Shown: in pieces, positions 29,101 through 38,186 of the stretch
How the letters are laid out: every line of letters starts with the position of its first letter
Position numbering within the stretch: position 1 is the stretch's first letter
DNA from: Tenacibaculum sp.
Lineage (GTDB): Bacteria; Bacteroidota; Bacteroidia; Flavobacteriales; Flavobacteriaceae
Direction of reading: 5' to 3'
Assembly (NCBI GenBank): GCA_020629275.1
Contig: JAHDDQ010000005.1
Coordinates: 1,745-65,744 of the forward strand
DNA: 64,000 nt
Program-made: the position numbers and the translations under genes
Notes under the pieces: generated by a model
What the model was told of the DNA's origin: nothing
Databases searched by the model: none
What the model saw: the letters and a program-made list of their open reading frames with translations, nothing else

Positions 29101-32100
29101 AAAACTCTAGATACTTTTAGTGGTTTTTCAATTTGATAAAAGTTATCATTTAAATCTGTTCCTAAACGAATTATAGCAACCATTTCGTCGTCTTCTAATG
29201 TTTGTCCCGCTACTGGCTGAGCATGTAAAAACATACGTAAATTTTTATATCTACGTAAATCAATACTTATATTTTTAAATATAGATCGCGCGTCGTCTGG
29301 CTCTAAATTTGTTACCTTTAATAGTGATGATTGCTCATTTTGACGTTGAATTCTATTTGTTCCTTGTAGTTGTTCTCTTACAATACCTGGTGGTAGTGAA
29401 TAGGTTTCATTATTCTGTTCAATGTTAACCACTCCAACATCAAAGTTGTTTAAATCTGTTTGAACTAAAGGTGTTCCTACATCATCTAATTTTTTCGTAT
29501 ATCTTCTCCAATCACCTCTAACCAATTCTAGTTCTGCCATACGAACTACTACTGGCATTCTAAATCCAGTCATATACATACGCATAAATCGGATACTATT
29601 AAAGTCTGTTATACCTCCAACTGCCTGAGAAAATCCATTTCGTACTGGAATTCTAAACTGATACCAAGTTGGTGTTCTTGTTTGTCCGTTAGGTAATGTA
29701 ATAGGTTGATCGTTTTTAACATCTACGATAAAGTTTGACCCTTTAATTAAATCACCTTTGTTTAAAGAGATATCATATTCGAAATACGCACTTACAGGAT
29801 TCATTGTTTGATCTCTGTTTATGTCTTCTGTATCTGGATATGTAGACGAAGATGTTGGAAATGCTTCTCCTGACTGATCTATCGTTGGTGAGTTTCCTTC
29901 TGTTCCGTTATAATTTTTATATCGTGTTAAAACTGATGCATCGATAGCGTCTAACTCTGATCCTCTAAAAAACTGAAAATCATCTCCCGCAGGATCAGTC
30001 GCACTAAGCTTACTTGTATCAATATTTAATCCCAATCTAGTATTTAATCCTTGAATGAACGCTAACTCCTCATCAGAACGTAATCCATCTAAACCGATAT
30101 CTTGCTGTGTTCTTTCATTAGCATCTGCGCTGAATGCATATAATATAGAAGGGTTTCTTGGAATGTTACCAAAGTTTGTTTCTTCTACATTTACACCAGG
30201 GTTTTTTATACCATCTCCAGGTAATCCATTCTCAAACTGCTTTTGAGAATCTCTTAAGATATCCTCAGAAATATTTCCTAAGTTTATAAATAGTTTACCT
30301 TGATTCGCTGGGTTTTGTGGGTCTACTCCAGAAGGTAAACCTTCTTCCTGTGTTATTGAGTAGTTCTCATAAGGATCCATTAACCAAAACTGGATATATT
30401 CTACATTGGCTTGCTCAAAATTATTTGTAGTTGTTAATGCTCTTGTGATTCCTCCCCAGTTTTCCTCAGGTCTTAAAAATGCTCCGTCTGGACTCACTTG
30501 TCCTGATTCTGTATTAAAATTATAAGGTCCTCTATCATTTGGATAGTATGCTAAATCTAATGTTCTAACCAAATTCAACTGTGTAATATCTAAATCAGTT
30601 CTTGGAAATAATTCATCAAAACGAACTTGACGAACTTCATCTCTTGACAATTCGATATCATCTATATTTCCTGGCCTGTTATTACTATTTGAATAAAACA
30701 ACTGGTCTATGGTATACCAAGACAGCTTTGCTCTTTTATAATTATATCTTGGATCATCGGTTGCATCAGCAAAATCTTGAGATAAAGGACTACTCGATAA
30801 AAACCACTGTTGTGGTGAAGTTAAATTTATAGGTATTTGGGTTGCTTCAAAATCATCTAAATAAGAAGTTGCTCTTCCATTAACATCGATTCCGCTTGGT
30901 GATCCTGGAAGTAAATATGCCATATCTGCTCTTACAGATAAATTTGAAGGTGCATCGGTCTCTACAAACGGTAATTTATTTGCTAGTTTCGTAAAGTATG
31001 GTACTTCTGTAGAAAAATCTACATTTAACCCTAACATTATATTATCGATTGGTTCTGCTCCAAAATTAACTTTTGGCGTAATAGGCTGTTCGCTTACATT
31101 TAAAAACGTACCTCCTAAAATAAAATTTTCATTGAATTTATGTTCAATATCTACTCCTAAAAATGTTTTCCTTTGTTGGTTAAAAAACGTATTATTTTCA
31201 ACAGAAGCATTAATTGGAACTCCAGATGCTTCCAAACCTGGGTCTAAAATTTGTACACGTCCTAACTGATAGTCTACTACATAATCAACTCCTTCTACTA
31301 ACGTTCTTCCTCCAGCTGAAACTCTTACAGATCCTCTAGGAATATTAAATGCTCCTAACGAAATACCTCTACTAGTTTCTGATTTAAAATATCCTTTTAA
31401 GAAAAACTTGTCTTTATCTTGAAATTCATTTTTTGCTTGAATTTTAGTTGTTAGATATAAATCTTTAAAAACATATTTATTCTCGTCACCTGCATCATTT
31501 AGACGTTCTTCAAAATCTTCTCCAAAAGGTTCTGGCTCTGGAAAATATATTAACCCTCTAGCAGAATTTACTGTAATTCCTTCAACAAAATCAAAAAAAC
31601 CATCTCCTCCTGGTACTCTAAATTGACTTTGGTCTAACTGGTCAATATTAAATAAATTAATAAGTGTTCTGTCTTGTAATGCTACTTCATTTGCTTTTTG
31701 AAGCGTGTTTTGTAATACTCCTGTTTCATCGTCTCTGTACAACAACTCGAAACGGAATCCTTCTTGACGAAGTGGATATGCACCTAAAGCATATACGTTC
31801 TTCATCATTAATCGCCACGTTGGAAAAGGCTTAACTTCAGTTCCTACTTGTCTTTTTGTTGTTAAAATTTCGCTACGCAATAATTTTACGGCTATATTTT
31901 CTGGAGCATTAATTCCATCATTAGAAAATTCTCCTACCTTAAAAATTGTTTCACTATTAGATGCACCAACAACAGTATATTCATAGGCTACTGCTAAAAC
32001 CTCACCATCGTTTAATCTTCTGTTTAAAGAGATAAAACCTAACTGTGGGTGTAATGTATATTCATTAGCTTGTAATTTTCTTGCATTTTGTAAGTACGAA

Positions 32101-33389
32101 TAATTTTGTCCTTGTTGTGGTGTAACTCCAATACTAGATATTGCCTGATTTACTGTAGCTATTTCTCTTATTCCTCCAGTAGTAACTTGTAATAAATTAT
32201 TAATATCATTTACTCCATTGTATGGTAAGTTCTCTGGATTACCGTTAATACGAATAGTAGCAGGTGAATTCAAATTTAATCCTGGGTCAACTAAATCGTC
32301 TGGTTCTGATTCACCGATATCAGCAAAGGCTACAATACTTCGAAAGTCTGTAACATTCTGATTCCTATTGGTTACCCAAACTTCTACTCTATTAATATTT
32401 ATAGGACTACTTACTAACGGATAATTTATTAATGCGCTTGCGTAAGTTTTTCTGAAATACTGAGATAAGAAGAAGTGACGGTCATTATCATAATCGGTAA
32501 CTCTTAATTCAAAAGGTTCAATTACTGCTCCTCCTTCTGCGACTACCGTTTTTGATTGAGAATTTTGCTGTGAGAATGCTGTTCGTATTGTTGTTTTTCC
32601 AAATTGAAGATCGGCTCTAACTCCAAATAAAGCTTGCGCTCCGTTTATTAACGAGTTCTTGATTGGCAGGTTAATATTACCCGCATCTATCTTTTGAATA
32701 ATATCATCTTCAGTTGGAGCATACTCAACTTTAATTACATTTTGAAAATCAAAAGTAGATTGCGTATCGTAATTTGCAGTAACTCGTAATCTTTTACCAA
32801 CCTTAGCTTGTAAACTAGCACTAATTTGCTGATCGAAATCAAAGGTAAAGCTACTCTGATTTTCTACTGAAATCTGTGGGTTTTCTGTATTTTGATAAAT
32901 TCCTCCTAGCTTAATATTTATTTGACCACTTGGAATTACTTCTACCTCATTTCCTCCAAAAATAGATTCAAAGAATTTAGAATTCACATAATATTTAGGC
33001 AGTAGGTTTTTTCTTGCTTTTTCGCTTCCTTTTTTATTCGGGTTAGACGCATCTACTTTCTCTTTGAAATACATTTTAACATCGTTCTTTAAACGATATT
33101 CGTCATATTCTCTTGGAGTAAGGTAAATCGGTGTTCCTATGAGATAATTGCCTATTCTCTCTACAATAACAAATTTGTTTAGTTTTTTATCGTAAGAAAT
33201 CTCTGTTTTCGCAGGATTATTGAGAAATAGATTTGCCTTTTGATTAAATCGGAAGTTATATTTTAATGGAACAACAGTGTCTTTTTTGACTACAATAGAA
33301 TCTTTAGCACTTGTCTTTTGAGCAAATGAAACAACACTTACTAACAAAGCAAGTGCTGTCAAAAATCTATTACGAAAATTTTTTCTCAA
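26142..33389 (-). CDS. sprA: Cell surface protein SprA (T9SS translocon, gliding motility)
   Basis: 2415-aa secreted outer membrane protein; GSGQINIKLGG-like and GLNYNFNF segments; adjacent to ruvA and gcvH as commonly seen in Flavobacteria. Confidence 0.92.
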   Translation of the reverse strand: MRKNFRNRFLTALALLVSVVSFAQKTSAKDSIVVKKDTVVPLKYNFRFNQKANLFLNNPAKTEISYDKKLNKFVIVERIGNYLIGTPIYLTPREYDEYRLKNDVKMYFKEKVDASNPNKKGSEKARKNLLPKYYVNSKFFESIFGGNEVEVIPSGQINIKLGGIYQNTENPQISVENQSSFTFDFDQQISASLQAKVGKRLRVTANYDTQSTFDFQNVIKVEYAPTEDDIIQKIDAGNINLPIKNSLINGAQALFGVRADLQFGKTTIRTAFSQQNSQSKTVVAEGGAVIEPFELRVTDYDNDRHFFLSQYFRKTYASALINYPLVSSPININRVEVWVTNRNQNVTDFRSIVAFADIGESEPDDLVDPGLNLNSPATIRINGNPENLPYNGVNDINNLLQVTTGGIREIATVNQAISSIGVTPQQGQNYSYLQNARKLQANEYTLHPQLGFISLNRRLNDGEVLAVAYEYTVVGASNSETIFKVGEFSNDGINAPENIAVKLLRSEILTTKRQVGTEVKPFPTWRLMMKNVYALGAYPLRQEGFRFELLYRDDETGVLQNTLQKANEVALQDRTLINLFNIDQLDQSQFRVPGGDGFFDFVEGITVNSARGLIYFPEPEPFGEDFEERLNDAGDENKYVFKDLYLTTKIQAKNEFQDKDKFFLKGYFKSETSRGISLGAFNIPRGSVRVSAGGRTLVEGVDYVVDYQLGRVQILDPGLEASGVPINASVENNTFFNQQRKTFLGVDIEHKFNENFILGGTFLNVSEQPITPKVNFGAEPIDNIMLGLNVDFSTEVPYFTKLANKLPFVETDAPSNLSVRADMAYLLPGSPSGIDVNGRATSYLDDFEATQIPINLTSPQQWFLSSSPLSQDFADATDDPRYNYKRAKLSWYTIDQLFYSNSNNRPGNIDDIELSRDEVRQVRFDELFPRTDLDITQLNLVRTLDLAYYPNDRGPYNFNTESGQVSPDGAFLRPEENWGGITRALTTTNNFEQANVEYIQFWLMDPYENYSITQEEGLPSGVDPQNPANQGKLFINLGNISEDILRDSQKQFENGLPGDGIKNPGVNVEETNFGNIPRNPSILYAFSADANERTQQDIGLDGLRSDEELAFIQGLNTRLGLNIDTSKLSATDPAGDDFQFFRGSELDAIDASVLTRYKNYNGTEGNSPTIDQSGEAFPTSSSTYPDTEDINRDQTMNPVSAYFEYDISLNKGDLIKGSNFIVDVKNDQPITLPNGQTRTPTWYQFRIPVRNGFSQAVGGITDFNSIRFMRMYMTGFRMPVVVRMAELELVRGDWRRYTKKLDDVGTPLVQTDLNNFDVGVVNIEQNNETYSLPPGIVREQLQGTNRIQRQNEQSSLLKVTNLEPDDARSIFKNISIDLRRYKNLRMFLHAQPVAGQTLEDDEMVAIIRLGTDLNDNFYQIEKPLKVSRVLNNPSPLDAWPEANNLDVILSELAKVKLDRDGTGNSGLVNQLYPVPDPVQDSGIIIRVKGNPTLAQIRTVMLGVKNSATTNKSAEIWFNELRAAGIDNKGGWAAVLNADANFADVADVSLAGRMSTVGFGSVDQRVQERSLEEAKQYNVATNVQLGKMMPKKWNMQVPMSYSYGEEFIDPKFDPSYQDVELTDALQSGSDQVKTNAENAQDYTRRKSISFINVKKNRNPKSTKKPKFYDVENLAVSYAFNEEFHQDYNIKRFVNQNLTAGLNYNFNFQPFEIEPFKKSSKFKGKYWRIIRDINFNPVPKTISINSKINRNYSLQQSRNLIAGLSAQPELIQRRFLFDWDYTVAFDLTKSLQLNFNATNNYIYDSFGQDEELEIFDKFFTLGRRNQYHQTLNGTYKLPINKIPFLSFLTSDYGYTADFDWQASSQSTILEEGVSVNITDRIGNMIQNSNKHNINANLDFKRFYKVIGLEKLLLKGIQKKNGNTKKGGVALARKNQASAKVKLKKNASFGKKLLKGTYDVLTAVKRAKISYSEENGTLLQGYRPSVGFLGRSGFNGSLAPTFGFVFGSQTEILNTAIENGWLVTRQENETYYNKNFGRTKADKLDYNISVKPFKDLTIDFRGNRIRTSNITQQLDVKLKAGGNPDNFSDYEQNRELRAFETGNFSISHFMLGTAFEDSDVLFQKFLNYREIFSKRIATQRGIPSNSDIDNTNTPGFKVNGQQSMVPAFLAAYSGTDPNSTSTGLFKNIPIPNWTMRYNGLMKYKWFKKNFSSFTLSHSYKSSYTIGNYTNNLQYEVDGANVPNENSSGNYQPELLISSATLIDEFSPLIRVDMKMRNSFSLKGEIKRDRSLTLNLNNNTLTDINGTEYVLGLGYRIKDVKFITRITGKKEILKGDINFRADISLRDNLTLIRSVDEDNNQITGGERLFGIKFLADYNLNKNLTASFYYNHNTFEYAISTNFPRQSINAGFNLVYNLGN

Positions 33390-33394
33390 CCTTT

Positions 33395-33976
33395 TTACAA
33401 ATTTTTTAGTGCCTTTTTTATCAATCCTTCGACAGTAATTGTTGGCGACTCTTTTATTATATTGGTAACAACCTTAGTGGCTTGCTTACGTGCAAAACCT
33501 AAAACTTCTAATGCTGATAACGCTTCTTCTTTGTTCGTATTGCTTTCTTCTATTGAAACTTCATCAATATCAAAGGTTTTCAGTATTTTTTCTTTTAAAT
33601 CTATGATAACACGCTGCGCAGTTTTTGCCCCTATCCCCTTTACAGATTGTATTACTCTAACATTTTCTGATGCTATTGCTTGTTGAATTTCATCTGTTGT
33701 CATAGAGGAAAGCATTGTTCTTGCAATACTTGGCCCTACACCCGATACCGAAATTAACAGTCTGAATATTTCTCGTTCTACTTTATCTATAAATCCATAC
33801 AACGTATGAGCATCTTCACGGATGGATAAATGTGTTTGTAAAGTGATTAACTCTTCAGTTGGTAAACTAGTGTATGTATTCAATGAAATGTGTAACATAT
33901 ATCCAACACCATTACAATCTACTACAACATACGTTGGATTTTTCTCTACTAACCTTCCTTTAATTTGAGTTATCAT
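33395..33976 (-). CDS. ruvA: Holliday junction branch migration protein RuvA
   Basis: MITQIKGRLVEKNPTYVVVDCNGVGYMLHIS; HhH motifs ISVSGVGPSIA and KGIGAKTAQRVIIDLK. Confidence 0.96.
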   Translation of the reverse strand: MITQIKGRLVEKNPTYVVVDCNGVGYMLHISLNTYTSLPTEELITLQTHLSIREDAHTLYGFIDKVEREIFRLLISVSGVGPSIARTMLSSMTTDEIQQAIASENVRVIQSVKGIGAKTAQRVIIDLKEKILKTFDIDEVSIEESNTNKEEALSALEVLGFARKQATKVVTNIIKESPTITVEGLIKKALKNL

Positions 33977-34043
33977 TATTTACTTTTATGAGACGCCTAA
34001 AGTAGCAAAATTATTTACGATTGTGAAATTTACTATTTACTAC

Positions 34044-36332
34044 TTATGAATCAACTAGATTACGTTTTTCTCGCTCTTGCGCATCTACAACAGCTACTGC
34101 TGCCATATTCACCATTTCATCTACACTAGATCCTAATTGCAGTACATGAACAGGCTTACTTAATCCTAATAATATTGGTCCGATTGACTCTGCTCCATTC
34201 ACTTCTTTCATTAATTTATAGGTTATATTTGCCGACTCTAAGTTAGGAAATATCAACACATTAACCTTCTTTCCATTCAGTTTTGAAAATGGAAACTCCT
34301 TGGCTAACATCTCTGGGTTAAGAGCAAAATCTGCTTGTATTTCCCCGTCTACTATTACATCTGGATGGTTTTTATGCATGTACTTTACAGCTTCACGAAT
34401 TTTAGCTGATGTATCGCATGTTGTCGATCCAAAGTTAGAAAAACCTAACATTGCAATGTGTGGTTTCATACCAAACATTCTTGCTAGTATATAAGTATAT
34501 TGTGTAATTTTAGCTAAATCTCTTGAAGAAGGATTGATATTGATTGTTGTATCTGCTAAGAAAATAGGTCCTTGTTTAGTTAACATTAAGTTAGTTGCTG
34601 CTACCTTGGTAACCCCTCTATCTTTTTCTATTAATTCTAATATTGGTTTTACAACCGATGGGTAAGGTCTAGAATATCCTGTTATTAAGGCATCAGCTTC
34701 ACCTTCATTTACCATCATAGCGGCAAAATAATTACGCTCACGCATCCATTTCTTAGCTTCTAAGAATGTAGTTCCTTTTCGTCTTCTTAATTCCCATAAA
34801 ATTTTAGCAAAACGTTCTCTTCTTTCTTTTTCCTCAGAAGTTTTAGGATCGATAATAGTTACATCAGCATCGAAACCTAATTCTTCTTTTAATTCAAGAA
34901 TTATTTCTTTATTTCCTAATAATATTGGAATCCCTATTTTTTCGTCATAAACTCTTTGTGCAGCTTTTAATACATCTAAATGATCTGCTTCTGCAAAAAT
35001 TACTTTTTTAGGACTTGTTCTAGCTCTATTATGAAGTATTCTTATCTCTTTACTTCCTGAGCCAGATCTATCCATTAATTCGTGACGATACTTTTCCCAG
35101 TCTTCGATTGGCTCTTGTGCTACACCGCTATCCATTGCCGCTTTTGCAATTGCTGGTGGTATTTCGTAAATTAATCTAGGGTCGAAAGGTTTTGGTATAA
35201 TATACTCTCTTCCAAAAGACAAACTTACTTCATCGTAAACTATATTAACTTGCTCTGGTACTGTTCTCTTAGCTAAATCTGCTATTGCACGAACCGCAGC
35301 TAGCTTCATTTCTTCATTAATCTTTGTAGCTCTAACATCTAGTGCACCACGAAAAATAAAAGGAAACCCTAATACATTGTTAACTTGATTAGGGTGATCA
35401 GATCTTCCTGTTGCCATTATAATATCTTCCCTAGAAGCAACTGCTTCTTCATATGATATTTCAGGAATAGGATTAGCCATGGCAAAAACGATAGGATCGG
35501 GCGCCATTGATTTTACCATTTCTTGATTTACTAAATTACCTACAGAAAGTCCCAAGAAAACATCAGCATTTACCATTGCTTCCTTCAAGTTATTATATTT
35601 TTTGTCTGAAGCAAACTTATACTGATTAGGTGCCAAATCTGTACGATCTTTATGCAAAAGACCTTCTACATCAAACATTGTAATATGCTCTAATTTTGCT
35701 CCCAACGATAAATATAGAGCCGCACAAGAAATAGCTGCTGAACCTGCACCACTTACCACTATGCGTACATCTTCTATCTTTTTATCAGCCAATTCTAGAG
35801 CATTTAATAATGCTGCTGACGATATAATGGCTGTTCCATGTTGATCATCGTGCATTACAGGAATATCTAATTCCTCTTTTAAACGACGTTCTATTTCGAA
35901 TGCTTCTGGAGCTTTTATATCTTCTAGATTAATTCCTCCAAAAGTTGGTGCTATAGCTTTTACCGTTTCTACAAACTTATCTACGTCTGTGGCATCAACT
36001 TCAATATCAAACACATCAATATCTGCAAATATTTTGAATAACAGTCCTTTTCCTTCCATCACTGGTTTAGATGCTTCAGGCCCTATGTTACCTAAACCTA
36101 GCACTGCTGTTCCATTGGAAATTACTGCTACTAAGTTTTTCTTAGCGGTGTATTTATATACATTGTTTTTATCTTTCGCTATTTCTAAACAAGGCTCTGC
36201 TACACCAGGCGAATACGCCAAAGATAAATCATGCTGTGTCGCATATTTTTTGGTGGGTACTACAGCTATTTTACCTGGGTTAGGTTTTGCATGATACAAA
36301 AGAGCTTCGCGCCTTTTACGTGACTTACTCAT
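34044..36332 (-). CDS. maeB: NADP-dependent malic enzyme (fused phosphotransacetylase-like domain)
   Basis: SLAYSPGVAEPCLEIAKD, GAGSAAISCAALYLSLG; C-terminal PTA-like domain. Confidence 0.95.
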   Translation of the reverse strand: MSKSRKRREALLYHAKPNPGKIAVVPTKKYATQHDLSLAYSPGVAEPCLEIAKDKNNVYKYTAKKNLVAVISNGTAVLGLGNIGPEASKPVMEGKGLLFKIFADIDVFDIEVDATDVDKFVETVKAIAPTFGGINLEDIKAPEAFEIERRLKEELDIPVMHDDQHGTAIISSAALLNALELADKKIEDVRIVVSGAGSAAISCAALYLSLGAKLEHITMFDVEGLLHKDRTDLAPNQYKFASDKKYNNLKEAMVNADVFLGLSVGNLVNQEMVKSMAPDPIVFAMANPIPEISYEEAVASREDIIMATGRSDHPNQVNNVLGFPFIFRGALDVRATKINEEMKLAAVRAIADLAKRTVPEQVNIVYDEVSLSFGREYIIPKPFDPRLIYEIPPAIAKAAMDSGVAQEPIEDWEKYRHELMDRSGSGSKEIRILHNRARTSPKKVIFAEADHLDVLKAAQRVYDEKIGIPILLGNKEIILELKEELGFDADVTIIDPKTSEEKERRERFAKILWELRRRKGTTFLEAKKWMRERNYFAAMMVNEGEADALITGYSRPYPSVVKPILELIEKDRGVTKVAATNLMLTKQGPIFLADTTININPSSRDLAKITQYTYILARMFGMKPHIAMLGFSNFGSTTCDTSAKIREAVKYMHKNHPDVIVDGEIQADFALNPEMLAKEFPFSKLNGKKVNVLIFPNLESANITYKLMKEVNGAESIGPILLGLSKPVHVLQLGSSVDEMVNMAAVAVVDAQEREKRNLVDS

Positions 36333-36469
36333 ATACTAAAGTTGTTTGTTTGGGTTTGCTAATATACGGGTTTGTTCCAAACGAACTGTAGTACTAAAAC
36401 ATGATAAAAGTCATTTTATAAAATTACGTAGTACTCGATTTTTGTATTGTTAACTAAATAAAAGTAATT

Positions 36470-37096
36470 ATGACAAAACCTACCCCCCCGAAAGAAACAG
36501 TAAACGAAGAAGTACAATGGGATAAAACAAAGATAATAGTAAGTAAAACTGATGTATTTGGAACTATTTTGTATACTAATGATGTTTTTTGTGAAGCATG
36601 TGAATATGATAAACTTGAGTTAATAGGAGAACCGCACAATGTAATTAGACACCCCGACATGCCTAAAATTGCTTTTAAAGCGCTTTGGGAAGCCCTAAAA
36701 AAAGGCAATAATTATCACGCTATTATAAAAAACCGTACGAAAACAGGTAAATATTACTGGGTTATTACCGATTTTACTATCGATAAAAATAGTACTGGAG
36801 AAATTACTGGCTACACTGGCAGACGTAAAGCTGTACCTGATGGTGTTGTAAAGAAGATCAAACCACTTTACGAAACTTTATTACAAATAGAGAAGCTTAA
36901 AGGGGAAAAGGCGAGTGAACTATACTTTCATGCATATTTAAATGAAGAAATAGGTATGAGCTATGATGATTTTGTTGTAAATCTCTTCGAAAAAGAAGTA
37001 GCACTAAACGAACAACAGCAAGAAAACACCTCTAAAAACGAAAATAATACCCTTAAGAAAAAGTTAGAATGGTTCTTCTTTAGTAAATATGAATAA
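36470..37096 (+). CDS. Standalone PAS domain protein (Aer-like PAS)
   Basis: IIVSKTDVFGTILYTNDVFCEACEYDKLELIGEPHNVIRHPDMPKIAFKALWEALKKG. Confidence 0.85.
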   Translation: MTKPTPPKETVNEEVQWDKTKIIVSKTDVFGTILYTNDVFCEACEYDKLELIGEPHNVIRHPDMPKIAFKALWEALKKGNNYHAIIKNRTKTGKYYWVITDFTIDKNSTGEITGYTGRRKAVPDGVVKKIKPLYETLLQIEKLKGEKASELYFHAYLNEEIGMSYDDFVVNLFEKEVALNEQQQENTSKNENNTLKKKLEWFFFSKYE

Positions 37097-37101
37097 TAGT
37101 A

Positions 37102-37136
37102 TTATCCACAGACGATTTGTACTCGCTTGTGGATAA
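37102..37136. promoter_or_regulatory. Two inverted perfect DnaA-box sequences
   Basis: TTATCCACA (37102-37110) and TGTGGATAA (37128-37136) flanking a 17-nt spacer. Confidence 0.5.
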
Positions 37137-38066
37137 TCAATTCTCACTTAGAAAATTAATCGTTCTAGTTAATCCCGCATATTTAGTTCTTTTAACAGCA
37201 GATTTTTTAAACACTTTTTGAAATGTTTCTTCTGTTAGTTCTTCCCAGTCTTGCTTAGACATTTCTAACATTCCTGATTTAGGCCTAAATAATGATTCTT
37301 GATGTGGTTTAGCAAAGCGATTCCATGGACATACATCTTGACAAATATCACAGCCGAACATCCAATTATCCATTTTATCTTTAAATTGTAAAGGAATATT
37401 ATCTCTTAACTCAATGGTTAAGTACGAAATACACTTACTTCCATCTATTGTATTATTAGGAAGTATAGCCTCAGTTGGACAAGCATCTATACATTTTGTA
37501 CACTTTCCACAATGATCTGTTGTAAATGGAGCATCGTACTCCAGTTCTAAATCTATAATAAGTTCTGCTAAAAAGAAATAAGAGCCTTGTTGTTTTTGAA
37601 TCATTAATGAATGCTTTCCGTTCCAACCTAAACCTGCTTTCTCTGCCCATGCTCTCTCTAATACAGGTGCAGAATCTACAAAGCATCTCCCATTTACTTC
37701 TCCTATTTCATCTCGAATACAACTTAAAATTTCAAAAAGCTTATCTTTTATTACATGATGATAATCTTCTCCGTATGCATATTTGGCTACTTTATATGAA
37801 TCTGAACTCTGTAAACTTTCTGGATAATAATTATAGGAAAGTGAAATAACTGATTTTGCATTATCGACTAATAAACGTGGATCCAAGCGCTTATCGAAAT
37901 GATTTTCCATATACTGCATTTCTCCATGGAAACCGTTTGTTAACCATTTCTCTAAACGAGGTGCTTCTTCTTCCAAAAAACCAGCTTCTGCAATTCCGCA
38001 AGAGTTAAATCCCAATCGTTTAGCATGAGATTTTATGATTTGTGAGTATTGTGCCGATTTTTTCAA
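37137..38066 (-). CDS. queG: tRNA epoxyqueuosine(34) reductase QueG
   Basis: [44 protein letters not shown] and [14 protein letters not shown] clusters. Confidence 0.95.
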   Translation of the reverse strand: MKKSAQYSQIIKSHAKRLGFNSCGIAEAGFLEEEAPRLEKWLTNGFHGEMQYMENHFDKRLDPRLLVDNAKSVISLSYNYYPESLQSSDSYKVAKYAYGEDYHHVIKDKLFEILSCIRDEIGEVNGRCFVDSAPVLERAWAEKAGLGWNGKHSLMIQKQQGSYFFLAELIIDLELEYDAPFTTDHCGKCTKCIDACPTEAILPNNTIDGSKCISYLTIELRDNIPLQFKDKMDNWMFGCDICQDVCPWNRFAKPHQESLFRPKSGMLEMSKQDWEELTEETFQKVFKKSAVKRTKYAGLTRTINFLSEN

Positions 38067-38186
38067 AAAAGAAACTATTTGTTAACTACAATATTACTGA
38101 TATCTTTTAACTTTACCATTTATTTATAATTTCTAGTTCAAATAATAGATTTATTATTTCGTTTTGATGTAAACCCCTATAGTATC

